A DNA stretch of 25,283 nucleotides, from the IMG/VR virus record IMGVR_UViG_3300020185_000241, positions 1 to 25,283 of that record; one strand, given 5' to 3'. The translations under genes and the position numbers were made by a program. The stretch is from a virus. This document shows, piece after piece, positions 1 to 7,355 of this stretch. Under the pieces are notes generated by a model. That model was not told the DNA's origin. It made no database searches and saw nothing but the letters and a program-made list of their open reading frames with translations. The stretch's first letter is position 1, and each line of letters starts with the position of its first letter.

Positions 1-1131
1 AATTTCAGCAGCTGTAAAATCTTGCTCGGCATTATCGCTACTTCTACGGATTTTTACAACATTAGTTGTTGTAGATTTTAAATTTCTCAGAGAATAACCA
101 GCAGAAGCACCTGTATATGTATCTAATACTCCTTCTTCATCTGTATATGTATCTAATACTCCTCCTTCACCTGTATATGTATCTAATACTCCTCCTTCAG
201 TAAATTTGGTTCTTTTTTCTGCTTCTTGACTACCTATATCTTGTGTTACTATCCTTTCACCACTAACAATACTACTTTCAAAAAATTCTTCATTTTCAAC
301 CACTTCCATGGAAAATATAATTTTTGATTTTTCATTAAATTTATTAAAGGCATTCATGGATTTTTGTACTACATCTGGGATTATATATCCATTTAATTTT
401 ATGTTAAATGTTGTTTTTACTGATCTTTCTGCTCCTTTTTGAGTTTCTATAACATTAGTAAAATCATCAATCATTGCTCTAAACTTAAAACGTTCAGGAT
501 CACCCCAATATGAATCTGAAGCATAATTGATAGCTTCTATTATTTTATTCATTTGATCTACATAGTAGGTTGATATAGCACAGCTATATGTAACATTTAC
601 ATAATCAGGATAAACTACAGCAACAAATTCTTTTGTAGGAATTCTATTATTTAACACCGTAAAATTATCATATGCATTTTGGTCTGAATATCCTTTTTGG
701 AATATCCCAAAATTATTAGGGTTATTAGCATCTATTTTATTTCCTATGCTTCTTACTTTTTGAATACTATCACGTTTAAACATGATCATAGGGAACATTA
801 TTTTACCGTTCTTATCGCGGTATTTACCGTCTTTTTGAAACGACTTCCACCTTTCCGGTGAACCATATATAATTGGAACTTCAATGCGTTCACCATTTTG
901 ATCTACGGAAGGTTTTATTACATTTTGGAAGTAGTATAAGATAGCTTCATCAATATCTTTTATACCAACTGTAAAAGGTTTTGTATTATCACCTCTCCAA
1001 GAAATTTGTTCTCCTCTATTAGGTATAGTAGATAAATTAGGATTACCTACTTGTTTATCGTAAGGCTTTACTAAGCTATTTGATATTTCCTTTTGGGACT
1101 GTGGGGTTGGTTTTTTTTGATTTTGGGCCAT
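1..1131 (-). CDS. gp15-like tail terminator with C-terminal ArfB-like extension (3' end outside window)
   Basis: The frame is open for 377 codons from the ATG at 1131 to the window edge, so the C-terminus is missing. Residues about 50-260 resemble T4 gp15, the protein that caps the tail tube and sheath and joins the tail to the head: a block ERIEVPIIYGSPERWKSF, a segment VTYSCAISTYYVDQMNKII, and TTFNIKLNGYIIPDVV. After a charged linker come three decapeptide copies of the type GEGGVLDTYT (residues 311-340), then GASAGYSLRNL and VVKIRRSSDNAEQDFTAAEI. That end matches, from memory, the start of the ArfB-type alpha-L-arabinofuranosidase catalytic fold, often seen on phage virion proteins. The start overlaps the stop of the upstream gp14-like gene by one base (TAATG), implying translational coupling. 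The gp15 call rests on remembered T4 motifs and gene order; the fusion itself is read directly from an unbroken frame. Confidence 0.75.
   Translation of the reverse strand, partial: MAQNQKKPTPQSQKEISNSLVKPYDKQVGNPNLSTIPNRGEQISWRGDNTKPFTVGIKDIDEAILYYFQNVIKPSVDQNGERIEVPIIYGSPERWKSFQKDGKYRDKNGKIMFPMIMFKRDSIQKVRSIGNKIDANNPNNFGIFQKGYSDQNAYDNFTVLNNRIPTKEFVAVVYPDYVNVTYSCAISTYYVDQMNKIIEAINYASDSYWGDPERFKFRAMIDDFTNVIETQKGAERSVKTTFNIKLNGYIIPDVVQKSMNAFNKFNEKSKIIFSMEVVENEEFFESSIVSGERIVTQDIGSQEAEKRTKFTEGGVLDTYTGEGGVLDTYTDEEGVLDTYTGASAGYSLRNLKSTTTNVVKIRRSSDNAEQDFTAAEI
111..200. repeat. three tandem copies of a 30-bp unit inside the gp15-like gene
   Basis: Units lie at 111-140, 141-170 and 171-200. The first 20 bases of each unit (ctgtatatgtatctaatact) are identical in all three; differences are confined to the last 10. 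On the coding strand each unit encodes one decapeptide (TEGGVLDTYT, GEGGVLDTYT, DEEGVLDTYT). The last copy runs straight into the ArfB-like module, so the repeat duplicates the junction between the tail-terminator part and the extension. Confidence 0.95.
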
Positions 1132-1679
1132 TATAGTCTTTGTAATGTTATTCCTACTTTATCAGATGGAACATAGTGAGTATTACAGATGATTTGCTGA
1201 TCCCACCCAAATTGATCTAAACCTTCTTCAAATGGGTTTGGATTATTAGGATAGTCGGGATTTTTACCTACAAAGTATTTATTAGCATTTGTATCATCTA
1301 CTTCAAAATATGATTTGTTATATAATATAATATCTCCTGCTTGGGGTACCAAATCAGCTCCATATAGTGCTGTATCAACATTAAAATCTTTTGCTTTTCC
1401 TAATAAATCATCTCTTAAAAATCTAAATTGAATATTCCATTCAAAATCTACCCCATAATCTGTGTCTGGGTTCGTTTGGTCTGTTCTTTCGATTAAACAA
1501 TTTAACAAAACTGGACCCATATAAAATTTAGCACCCGAAGCTTCACCATAAATGTTTACCTTAGTTTCTTCTAATTCAAATTTATAGAAAGCTGCCTGTT
1601 GGGAAATAACATTTCCCATTAATTCACGGTTTATTGTTCTCAATAAACTTATATCTCTTGCAGCTCCAAATAATGCCAT
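1131..1679 (-). CDS. gp14-like neck protein
   Basis: This 182-residue protein lies between the gp13-like and gp15-like genes, the position of T4 gene 14, whose product helps close the head and form the neck. The N-terminal half has a segment SGAKFYMGPVLLNCLIERTD and an acidic FRFLRDDLLG stretch. The C-terminal half has AGDIILYNKSYFEVDD, which resembles the GDLIYFPMDNSLFEI-type strand pair I remember from T4 gp14. It is shorter than T4 gp14 (about 256 residues). The start at 1679 is one base after the stop of the upstream gene, and its stop overlaps the next start by one base, so the three neck and terminator genes form a tightly coupled unit. No transmembrane or signal segment is seen. Identification relies on gene order plus weak motif similarity. 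Confidence 0.7.
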   Translation of the reverse strand: MALFGAARDISLLRTINRELMGNVISQQAAFYKFELEETKVNIYGEASGAKFYMGPVLLNCLIERTDQTNPDTDYGVDFEWNIQFRFLRDDLLGKAKDFNVDTALYGADLVPQAGDIILYNKSYFEVDDTNANKYFVGKNPDYPNNPNPFEEGLDQFGWDQQIICNTHYVPSDKVGITLQRL

Positions 1680-1680
1680 A

Positions 1681-2859
1681 TTACCCTATATAAATTGTAA
1701 AGGGTACTCTACCTAATTCTTTTTCTAAAAAATCAGATTCTTGAGTCCTTCTTTCTAATAATTTTTCTCTTGAAGTTTCATCAAGATAAGCTCTTAATCT
1801 ATCAATTAATCTTTCTTTTTCTGAAGTTGCAGCTGTGATCAAATCGCTTTGATTTAATGTTACGTCTGCACCTGGGATTGGTACTGTTTGATATTTCCCA
1901 CGAACATAACCTAACATTTCTTTACATAAGGCTAAAGTATATTCAAATATCCAACTTCTACCTACAGAATTAATATTTGAGTATATTGGATTTACATAAG
2001 GAACATCACTAATGACTTTTATTTTACCCTTACCATCAGAAAATGCAGCTGATGCTTCTTCAGATTTTAAAAGATATTGAATTTTTAATTTTGATTTATA
2101 TGTACCAGCACCTATATTCCGTGGGATTGGAAATAATCTAAGTTTATTGTTATGTACTTCAAATGAAAAATTAGATCTTCTAACTGTATCATTAAACTCA
2201 ATAGCTTGAACTGTTGCTATTGTATAGTTAACAGGCATTAATACAAAATCAAGACCTGCTGCAGAATAAGCACCAAAACCAAATGAATCTAGTCCTGAAG
2301 ATATATCTCCACCTGCTGCTCCCCCACCTGCAAAGGGGTCATAATATCTTACAATAGCGGGTGTTGATTCAAAAAATACCCTCATAATTTGAAGATCACC
2401 TTTTTTATAATTAGGAATATTTTGATCTGCCCAAGTATTTAAATCATATTCTTGTTGACCATCTACTAAATCAACCATACCATCATACCAATCTACATTA
2501 CCACCTGAACCGGCTTCTACACCGTATTGTTCAGATATAGCTATTATACGAGCTAATGTTGGGGTTATTAAAGATTCATTAATATCTACAGTATCTTCTG
2601 CTCCTTCTAATGATAAATAATTTTCTCTTACTTTATAGGCATAAATTTCATTACCATATACAGTAACTGCTTCTTCAAAAGCTGTATAAAATTGGATGTC
2701 TTGCAATTCAACATCTACAATAGGATATCCTAAACGTTGAGCGCAAAACTTTGCTACTTTATCTGCATCTTTATCAAATTCTAAATCATTATCATAAAAT
2801 CCAAAAGGAGTTTCTCCTGGGGAAAAGGAACTAGATCCGGGCCAAATTGGTATATTCAT
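1681..2859 (-). CDS. gp13-like neck (head-completion) protein
   Basis: This 392-residue protein would form the connector between portal and tail after DNA packaging. Residues 42-52 (RLGYPIVDVEL), followed by a helical segment with FYTAFEEAVTVYG, match the N-terminal signature of T4 gp13. Near residues 325-341 there is VPIPGADVTLNQSDLIT, a loop and strand typical of the family C-terminus. A last helix rich in Arg and Glu follows. It is longer than T4 gp13 (309 residues), the extra length being mainly a glycine-rich insert (FAGGGAAGGD) in the middle. It starts 9 bases after the upstream beta-rich gene and ends one base before the gp14-like start. The A-rich leader has no Shine-Dalgarno sequence. 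Confidence 0.8.
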   Translation of the reverse strand: MNIPIWPGSSSFSPGETPFGFYDNDLEFDKDADKVAKFCAQRLGYPIVDVELQDIQFYTAFEEAVTVYGNEIYAYKVRENYLSLEGAEDTVDINESLITPTLARIIAISEQYGVEAGSGGNVDWYDGMVDLVDGQQEYDLNTWADQNIPNYKKGDLQIMRVFFESTPAIVRYYDPFAGGGAAGGDISSGLDSFGFGAYSAAGLDFVLMPVNYTIATVQAIEFNDTVRRSNFSFEVHNNKLRLFPIPRNIGAGTYKSKLKIQYLLKSEEASAAFSDGKGKIKVISDVPYVNPIYSNINSVGRSWIFEYTLALCKEMLGYVRGKYQTVPIPGADVTLNQSDLITAATSEKERLIDRLRAYLDETSREKLLERRTQESDFLEKELGRVPFTIYIG

Positions 2860-2868
2860 GGTTTTTTA

Positions 2869-3321
2869 TTAAGCGTTTACAAGAACATATTCTACATCTA
2901 TACTAGCACTAATAGCAAAAACATCAACAGATGTTAAAGCTGAGCCTGAAAAACCCCCATCAAATTGACTACCTGTAACTGCCGAACTAGCCCACATAAG
3001 TGAGGAAGTTGGGGTTAAATCTTGAGTCCAATAAATCCCATCAGAGTTTTCAAATGTAACTGCTAATGATTGTGAGTTATCTAAGTTAGTAATTCTAGCA
3101 TATCTAACGCTACTTGAAGGAAAAGTACCAGCTCCTGGATTTAGCCCATTAAAATCTACAAGATTAATTGAGGTTGTTTCGGGGCAAGTTACTATTCTTC
3201 TATCCACGTTAGTTACATTACCTATTCGATAAAAAGTTTCATTGATAGTTCTTACGTTTTTAATAACGTGTTCTTCCTTTATTTTTACTTGAAATGTACT
3301 TGGTGTTAGTGTAGATGCCAT
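2869..3321 (-). CDS. small beta-rich virion-type protein of unknown function
   Basis: I do not recognise a named family in this 150-residue protein. It begins with a charged segment (TFQVKIKEEHVIKNVRTINE), followed by Thr/Ser-rich alternating polar and hydrophobic stretches suggestive of beta structure and ending in SASIDVEYVLVNA. There is no signal peptide or membrane segment. Its place between phoH and the gp13-like gene suggests a minor structural protein such as a head decoration or neck fibre component, but that is inference from position. The start at 3321 is preceded by an A-rich leader and by one of the conserved AATATTTATAAC elements (3331-3342), so it may begin a transcript or a processed message. 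Confidence 0.7.
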   Translation of the reverse strand: MASTLTPSTFQVKIKEEHVIKNVRTINETFYRIGNVTNVDRRIVTCPETTSINLVDFNGLNPGAGTFPSSSVRYARITNLDNSQSLAVTFENSDGIYWTQDLTPTSSLMWASSAVTGSQFDGGFSGSALTSVDVFAISASIDVEYVLVNA

Positions 3322-3330
3322 GTCTTTTTG

Positions 3331-3342
3331 GTTATAAATATT
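3331..3342 (-). promoter_or_regulatory. conserved AATATTTATAAC element upstream of the 3321 start
   Basis: Read on the coding strand this is AATATTTATAACCAAAAA, nine bases before the ATG. It is one of five such elements found just upstream of minus-strand starts (others near 10759, 12675, 15205 and 20052). It may be a promoter core or a 5'-leader signal. On the plus strand it contains TATAAATA, the T4 late-promoter word, but in the wrong orientation for the gene. Confidence 0.35.
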
Positions 3343-3361
3343 AAAAAGGTTGTTTTAATTG

Positions 3362-4096
3362 CTATTTTTTAGATTTACCGCTGCTACCTGAAGACCCTAA
3401 TATAAGGCCTCGTTCAGCAGCATCATCATATATTTCAATTAATTCTTCAACAATTGAATCTCTATGGTTTTGTTTTAATGTAATGCCAATCATATTTTTT
3501 ACCTTACGAGCAGCAGCATATAAAAATCTAAATCCAGAATCGCGTTTTGATTTTAAATCGACTTGATGATCATCACCACAAATTACCATTTTACTACGTA
3601 AACCAATACGTGTAGTAATCATTTGCATTTGTTCGTGTGTTACATTTTGTGCTTCATCTACAATAACCATACTATCAACAAATGTTCTACCCCTCATAAA
3701 AGATACAGGTACAATTTCTATTTTACCTTCTTCAATAAATTTTTCTACTTTTACTTTATCGTATAAAAGAAACATATTTTGGTAAATAGGTTGAACCCAT
3801 GGATCCATCTTTTCTCTTAAATCACCTGGAAGGAATCCAATATCTTCTTTAGATACTGTAGGACGTGTTATAATAACTTTTTCATATTGTTTTCTAAATA
3901 AACCATCTAATGCTACTTGACACGCTAGCAATGTTTTACCTGAACCCGCAGAGCCTGCTAATATAGTTAATGTATTACTTAATATTTGTTCTTTTGCTAA
4001 TTTTTGTTCTTCGTTTAATTGGAGTTTAAATTTAATTGGGTTTTTCAATACTCTTTTTTCTTTAAATACTTCGTCTGTGTGTAACTTTGATGCCAT
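3362..4096 (-). CDS. phoH: PhoH-like P-loop ATPase
   Basis: This 244-residue protein is a compact PhoH-family ATPase, common in marine T4-like phages. Walker A is GSAGSGKT at residues 48-55. The family signature RPTVSKEDIGFLPG is at 78-91, Walker B VIVDEAQN at 144-151, and the sensor-type GDDHQ at 174-178. The C-terminus is a short Gly/Ser/Lys tail. In bacteria the family is linked to phosphate starvation and RNA metabolism, but the phage role is not settled. It has its own 5' region: a terminator for the capsid gene lies upstream and the leader before ATG is very A-rich (CCAAAAAAAACAATG), so it is probably transcribed separately from the capsid gene. The motifs make the family call firm. Confidence 0.93.
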   Translation of the reverse strand: MASKLHTDEVFKEKRVLKNPIKFKLQLNEEQKLAKEQILSNTLTILAGSAGSGKTLLACQVALDGLFRKQYEKVIITRPTVSKEDIGFLPGDLREKMDPWVQPIYQNMFLLYDKVKVEKFIEEGKIEIVPVSFMRGRTFVDSMVIVDEAQNVTHEQMQMITTRIGLRSKMVICGDDHQVDLKSKRDSGFRFLYAAARKVKNMIGITLKQNHRDSIVEELIEIYDDAAERGLILGSSGSSGKSKK

Positions 4097-4383
4097 TGTT
4101 TTTTTTGGTTTTATTAATAAATAAAAAGTTCAATGTAGAATTAATGGGTGTATAAAGGTAATGTGGGAGTATGTCAGAGGTATAGAAACGTGGCATGTAA
4201 ACGTTAATACATAACTCTAACCCGTTTATAATTAATAATAATATATTATATCTCCCCATATATAACTACATTGTAATGTTTAATGATAAATATGAAAAAG
4301 GGTTAGGGTAATGATATAATAGCAAAAAAAAAGCCTCGCTTTCGCGAGGCTTAATTTCTAAACTAAATTTTTAGTTTAATTGA
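4097..4383. other. intergenic region between the capsid gene and phoH
   Basis: This 287-bp stretch contains the capsid-gene terminator at 4322-4352 and otherwise very AT-rich sequence. On the minus strand a TATAAT word falls at 4245-4250 (in GATATAATAT), a possible -10 box for phoH, but I see no convincing -35 partner. A 7-base inverted pair (ctaaccc 4217-4223, gggttag 4300-4306) is far apart and may be chance. No coding frame or tRNA is convincing. Confidence 0.5.
4322..4352 (-). terminator. intrinsic terminator after the major capsid gene
   Basis: On the minus strand a 9-bp stem (AAGCCTCGC / GCGAGGCTT, arms 4344-4352 and 4331-4339) closes a GAAA tetraloop and runs into nine consecutive T residues. 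It lies 32 bases after the capsid stop codon. The GCGAAAGC apex is an unusually stable hairpin motif. Confidence 0.93.
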
Positions 4384-6015
4384 TTATAGGCTGTTTAAAC
4401 CAGCAACATCAATCTTACCATAAAATTCTGGTCTGATCATTTTCTTAGCGTAACGAGTTAAGAGACCTTTACGTGGAGTAAATGTATCTGGATCGTACAC
4501 TAGAGGGGTCATAATTAATGGAATGTATGGAGCAAATACAGCACCAGTTTCCAAGAATTGAGAACCTCTATAACCCATAAGGATTGTATTCTCAGTCATG
4601 TATGGGTTTTTGTATACATCGTAACGGCTATTAATAGCACCTACTTTTTGTACACCAAACGCATATTTTGCTTTAGCAGCATCACCATCTGAGTTAGAAG
4701 CGAATCCTGGGATTGATTCTAATACAGTAGCAACTGTTGGAGAACATACTAAGAAATTAGCACCACCTCTAAGAGTTAATTGGTGAATTTTGTTAGATAC
4801 TTTCTGCATTTTAGTTCCTAATGTTTGGAACCACTGACCTTGTGAGTTGTAGAAACCTAAATCAGAAGTTGTAGCACCTGAAATTGATTCGTTGTTTTTA
4901 GCCGACCATACTTCGCTGTTATTAGCTGGTACAGATTGGATTAACATATCAAGGATTTCTAAATCGATTTCCATTGCGATATATTCACTCATAATTGAAG
5001 TTAATTCAGCTTCAGCATCTAGAGATTGGTAAGCATTTAAATCTTGAGCAAACTCAGGAGTCCAAACAGCTTTCAATTTTCTAGTTTTAGCAACGATTGC
5101 TTCAGATTTCAACTTAACGTTGATTTCAGGAATAGAAATCGGAGAGTTGTTACCGTTTAATACGTCGTTTCTATCTTCAAAATCACCTCTTTCGTTATCC
5201 AAAGGTTGTAATTGATAAGTAATCAACATATCAGCAGCAGCAGCAGCAGCCCAGTTTCCAGCAGGTAGTGCGAAAGTTACGTTGTTAGAAGCATCTACGC
5301 TAGTAAATGTTTGCAAAATACCTTCGTTAGTACCTAAAGATGAAGATACGATAAACGCACGGACACCTTTGAAATCAGCGTTTGGCAATGCAGCAGCAGC
5401 AACAGTTACGGCATCATAAGTAGTACCATCAATAGCTGAAGCAGAAAATGCTGAATCATAGTTAAACGTAGCCCAAGTAGTTGAAGCTGAAGTAGCTGTA
5501 CCGGCTTGAGAAGCTGTGTTATTGATAGAATATCCAAATCTACCAGCACCATAAAGACCTTCTGATGGAGCATCTCCTTCAGTTAGACCATACATTGAAC
5601 CTGAACCATAAACATCTCCACCAGCAGTGAAAGGTGTTTTTTCAGTTCCATATTGGAAATCAAGGAAGAAAACTAGACCAGAAGGTAAGTTCATAGGTTG
5701 AACTGATACAAATTCTTGAGCAGCGATTTGTCCAAATACTTTACGTACCATTGGAAGAGCTACTCCAGCCCATTGTTCTCCAGTTCCAGCGGTAAAAGTA
5801 CCACCAGCTACCCCTCCACCCGAAAGTGAAGCTTCAGTTACTAATTGTTTTGCTTGGTTTTCAAGAATAAGACTCATGTTGTTTTTGTTGATCTCAGTAT
5901 CAAGACCTTCTAACAAACCTGTTCTATTCCACTTACCAGCAAGCCTTGCGGCGTCTGACTGCATGTTCTTCCAAGAACCAGCAGCCGATTCTAATAATGT
6001 GTTTAATTGTGACAT
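4384..6015 (-). CDS. major capsid protein, gp23-like
   Basis: This 543-residue protein is the T4 gp23-type shell subunit. The segment from residue 88 (PMVRKVFGQIAAQEFVSVQP, continuing into MNLPSGLVFFLDFQYG) aligns with the gp23 sequence I remember, including VQPMNxPxG. A likely maturation cleavage lies after QLVTE, with Glu at 61 and Ala at 62, matching T4 cleavage after FLTE at residue 65. The removed N-terminal propeptide is helical and charged. The C-terminal half has the conserved PLVYDPDTFTPRKGLLTRYA segment. The middle carries an Ala/Ser/Thr-rich insert (about residues 165-265) likely to be exposed on the shell. Codon use is cleaner and less AT-rich than in neighbours, as expected for a highly expressed gene. 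It follows the scaffold gene by 34 bases and ends at a strong terminator. Confidence 0.95.
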   Translation of the reverse strand: MSQLNTLLESAAGSWKNMQSDAARLAGKWNRTGLLEGLDTEINKNNMSLILENQAKQLVTEASLSGGGVAGGTFTAGTGEQWAGVALPMVRKVFGQIAAQEFVSVQPMNLPSGLVFFLDFQYGTEKTPFTAGGDVYGSGSMYGLTEGDAPSEGLYGAGRFGYSINNTASQAGTATSASTTWATFNYDSAFSASAIDGTTYDAVTVAAAALPNADFKGVRAFIVSSSLGTNEGILQTFTSVDASNNVTFALPAGNWAAAAAADMLITYQLQPLDNERGDFEDRNDVLNGNNSPISIPEINVKLKSEAIVAKTRKLKAVWTPEFAQDLNAYQSLDAEAELTSIMSEYIAMEIDLEILDMLIQSVPANNSEVWSAKNNESISGATTSDLGFYNSQGQWFQTLGTKMQKVSNKIHQLTLRGGANFLVCSPTVATVLESIPGFASNSDGDAAKAKYAFGVQKVGAINSRYDVYKNPYMTENTILMGYRGSQFLETGAVFAPYIPLIMTPLVYDPDTFTPRKGLLTRYAKKMIRPEFYGKIDVAGLNSL

Positions 6016-6049
6016 TGTTTTTGTTTTTTTGTTTAAAATTTAAAATTAA

Positions 6050-7159
6050 TTATTTAATTCCAGCTAATTTTTGCCATCTAGAAACCTGGGTATCAACTTC
6101 CATAATAGGTTGCTTTCTAGCTACTCCAGCTGGTTTTGAAGCTCTCCCTAGATTTTCTTTAACTACTGATTTCGTAGCAGTTGCTAAGTTCTCAGAAATT
6201 GTTTCGAATACTAGTTTTGCTTCTTTAACTGTTTGAGCTTTGTCAAATGCACTAAGTACTTTTGATTTTTGGCTTTCAGTTAAGTTTTTAGAACGGAAGA
6301 GTTTGTTAACATAAAGAAGTTTAGAATTCAATAAATTGATTTCGTTTAATTCTTTTTTCAAAGATTCAACTTGATCCTTCATTTCTTTCATTTCCATGTC
6401 TTCTTTCTCATCCTTCATTCCGTCTTTGTAGCCTTCTTCTTCAGCGTCAGTACGTGCATCTTCTGCCATTACTTCTTCATCATCTTCAATTTCTACATCA
6501 ACATCTACTTCTTCGTTATCATCTTCTACTTCTTCACCAGCTTCTAATTCACCAGCGCTAACCATATCAGCGATTACGTCTTCGATAAAAGATTTAAGGT
6601 CGTCTTCTGACATATCTTCAAGATCAATTTCTTCATCTTCGTCTTTGTCTTCTTCGTCCTCTTTCTCATCTTCCATGCCGTCTTCGTAGCCTTCTTCTTC
6701 AGCATCAGTACGTTCGTCCTCTTTCAAGTCCTCTTTTTCGTCCTTCATACCGTCCTTGTAGCCTTCTTCTTCAGCATCTGTACGAGCATTTTCATCTAAC
6801 TCTTTTTCGATTTCGGCTAAGATTTCATCTAAGTCCATTTCTTCATCCATACCTTCTTTGTCACCTTCTTCCATGCTACGCATGTATTCAGTTTCACGTT
6901 CTGGTTCGTCGTCGCCTTTAAGACCTCGACGCATTACAGGATTTGAAAGTTCTTCAACTTCTTCTTTTCCGTAACCCTCTTCTACTTCGGTTTCAGCACC
7001 TTCATCCATATCTTCCATCTCCATTAGCTTATCAGCTAACATTGATCTTAGTTGTGGGTTGAATGCTTCTTCCAGAGCAGCTTTTGCATTTGCTATTGCC
7101 ATTTCTTTTACAGCTTTAGCGTCAGCGATTGCTTCTTTTAGCATTTCTCTGTTTTTCAT
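6050..7159 (-). CDS. prohead scaffold protein, gp22-like, with acidic repeats
   Basis: This 369-residue, extremely acidic protein immediately precedes the capsid gene, the position of T4 gene 22, the major core scaffold. The N-terminus is helical (MKNREMLKEAIADAKAVKEM), with a possible protease site after LKE at residue 9. Residues 126-144, 150-168 and 236-254 are three copies of a 19-residue acidic motif of the form RTDAEEEGYKDGMKDEKED. Residues about 255-330 look like a coiled coil, and the C-terminus (VDTQVSRWQKLAGIK) is a basic tail that could bind the capsid protein. The start is supported by a GAGG-like site (TTTTGAGGTAATG), one of the few good Shine-Dalgarno sites here. It has its own 5' region bounded by the protease-gene terminator. 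The role rests on position, composition and length. Confidence 0.82.
   Translation of the reverse strand: MKNREMLKEAIADAKAVKEMAIANAKAALEEAFNPQLRSMLADKLMEMEDMDEGAETEVEEGYGKEEVEELSNPVMRRGLKGDDEPERETEYMRSMEEGDKEGMDEEMDLDEILAEIEKELDENARTDAEEEGYKDGMKDEKEDLKEDERTDAEEEGYEDGMEDEKEDEEDKDEDEEIDLEDMSEDDLKSFIEDVIADMVSAGELEAGEEVEDDNEEVDVDVEIEDDEEVMAEDARTDAEEEGYKDGMKDEKEDMEMKEMKDQVESLKKELNEINLLNSKLLYVNKLFRSKNLTESQKSKVLSAFDKAQTVKEAKLVFETISENLATATKSVVKENLGRASKPAGVARKQPIMEVDTQVSRWQKLAGIK
6398..6784 (-). repeat. three copies of an acidic 19-residue repeat in the scaffold gene
   Basis: Copies lie at 6728-6784, 6656-6712 and 6398-6454. The first two are 24 codons apart in register; the third follows after 68 more residues. 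All share RTDAEEEGY, a DGM core and DEKED. They represent internal duplication of the scaffold's acidic arm. Confidence 0.9.
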
Positions 7160-7355
7160 TACCTCAAAATTTTTTGTTTGTGGAGTACGATTATTAGGAA
7201 TCGTAATTTAGATTAATTTAAGTGAATACCATATGAGATGGTATATTGTTCACGTATAATAATACATATATGAAAATATCTAAAAGTCGCAATAGAAAAG
7301 AAAAGCCCGCTTTCGCGGGCTTAGGTCTTAGGATACTATCCTAAGGGGGGGAGGG
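7160..7355. promoter_or_regulatory. 5' region of the scaffold-capsid transcript
   Basis: This 196-bp region separates the protease gene from the scaffold gene and contains no coding frame. It holds the protease-gene terminator (7298-7322) and, at 7226-7244, an inverted repeat ATACCAT / ATGGTAT with a 5-base loop. This is enclosed by GTGA (7222-7225) and TCAC (7250-7253), so a longer bulged hairpin can form. A promoter for the scaffold and capsid genes is expected here because of the upstream terminator, but no late-promoter consensus is obvious. Confidence 0.45.
7298..7322 (-). terminator. intrinsic terminator after the prohead protease gene
   Basis: On the minus strand an 8-bp stem (AAGCCCGC / GCGGGCTT, arms 7315-7322 and 7303-7310) closes a GAAA loop and continues into TTTTCTTTTC. 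The apex GCGAAAGC is identical to that of the capsid-gene terminator. It lies 33 bases after the protease stop. Confidence 0.88.

Noticed and set aside
1-200. Diversity-generating retroelement target at the ArfB-like end
   Set aside because: No reverse transcriptase or template repeat is in the window and the 30-bp units differ by few bases without adenine-specific patterning that I can see.
4062-4259. Minus-strand 65-codon frame upstream of and overlapping phoH
   Set aside because: It overlaps the phoH start in another frame, shows no family features and reads through AT-rich non-coding sequence.
4097-4383. tRNA or small RNA gene between the capsid gene and phoH
   Set aside because: No cloverleaf or TTCRA-type loop; only the terminator hairpin is convincing.
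5946-6236. Plus-strand frame of 96 codons across the scaffold-capsid junction
   Set aside because: It lies opposite two well-supported genes, has no recognisable protein and no leader; an antisense shadow.
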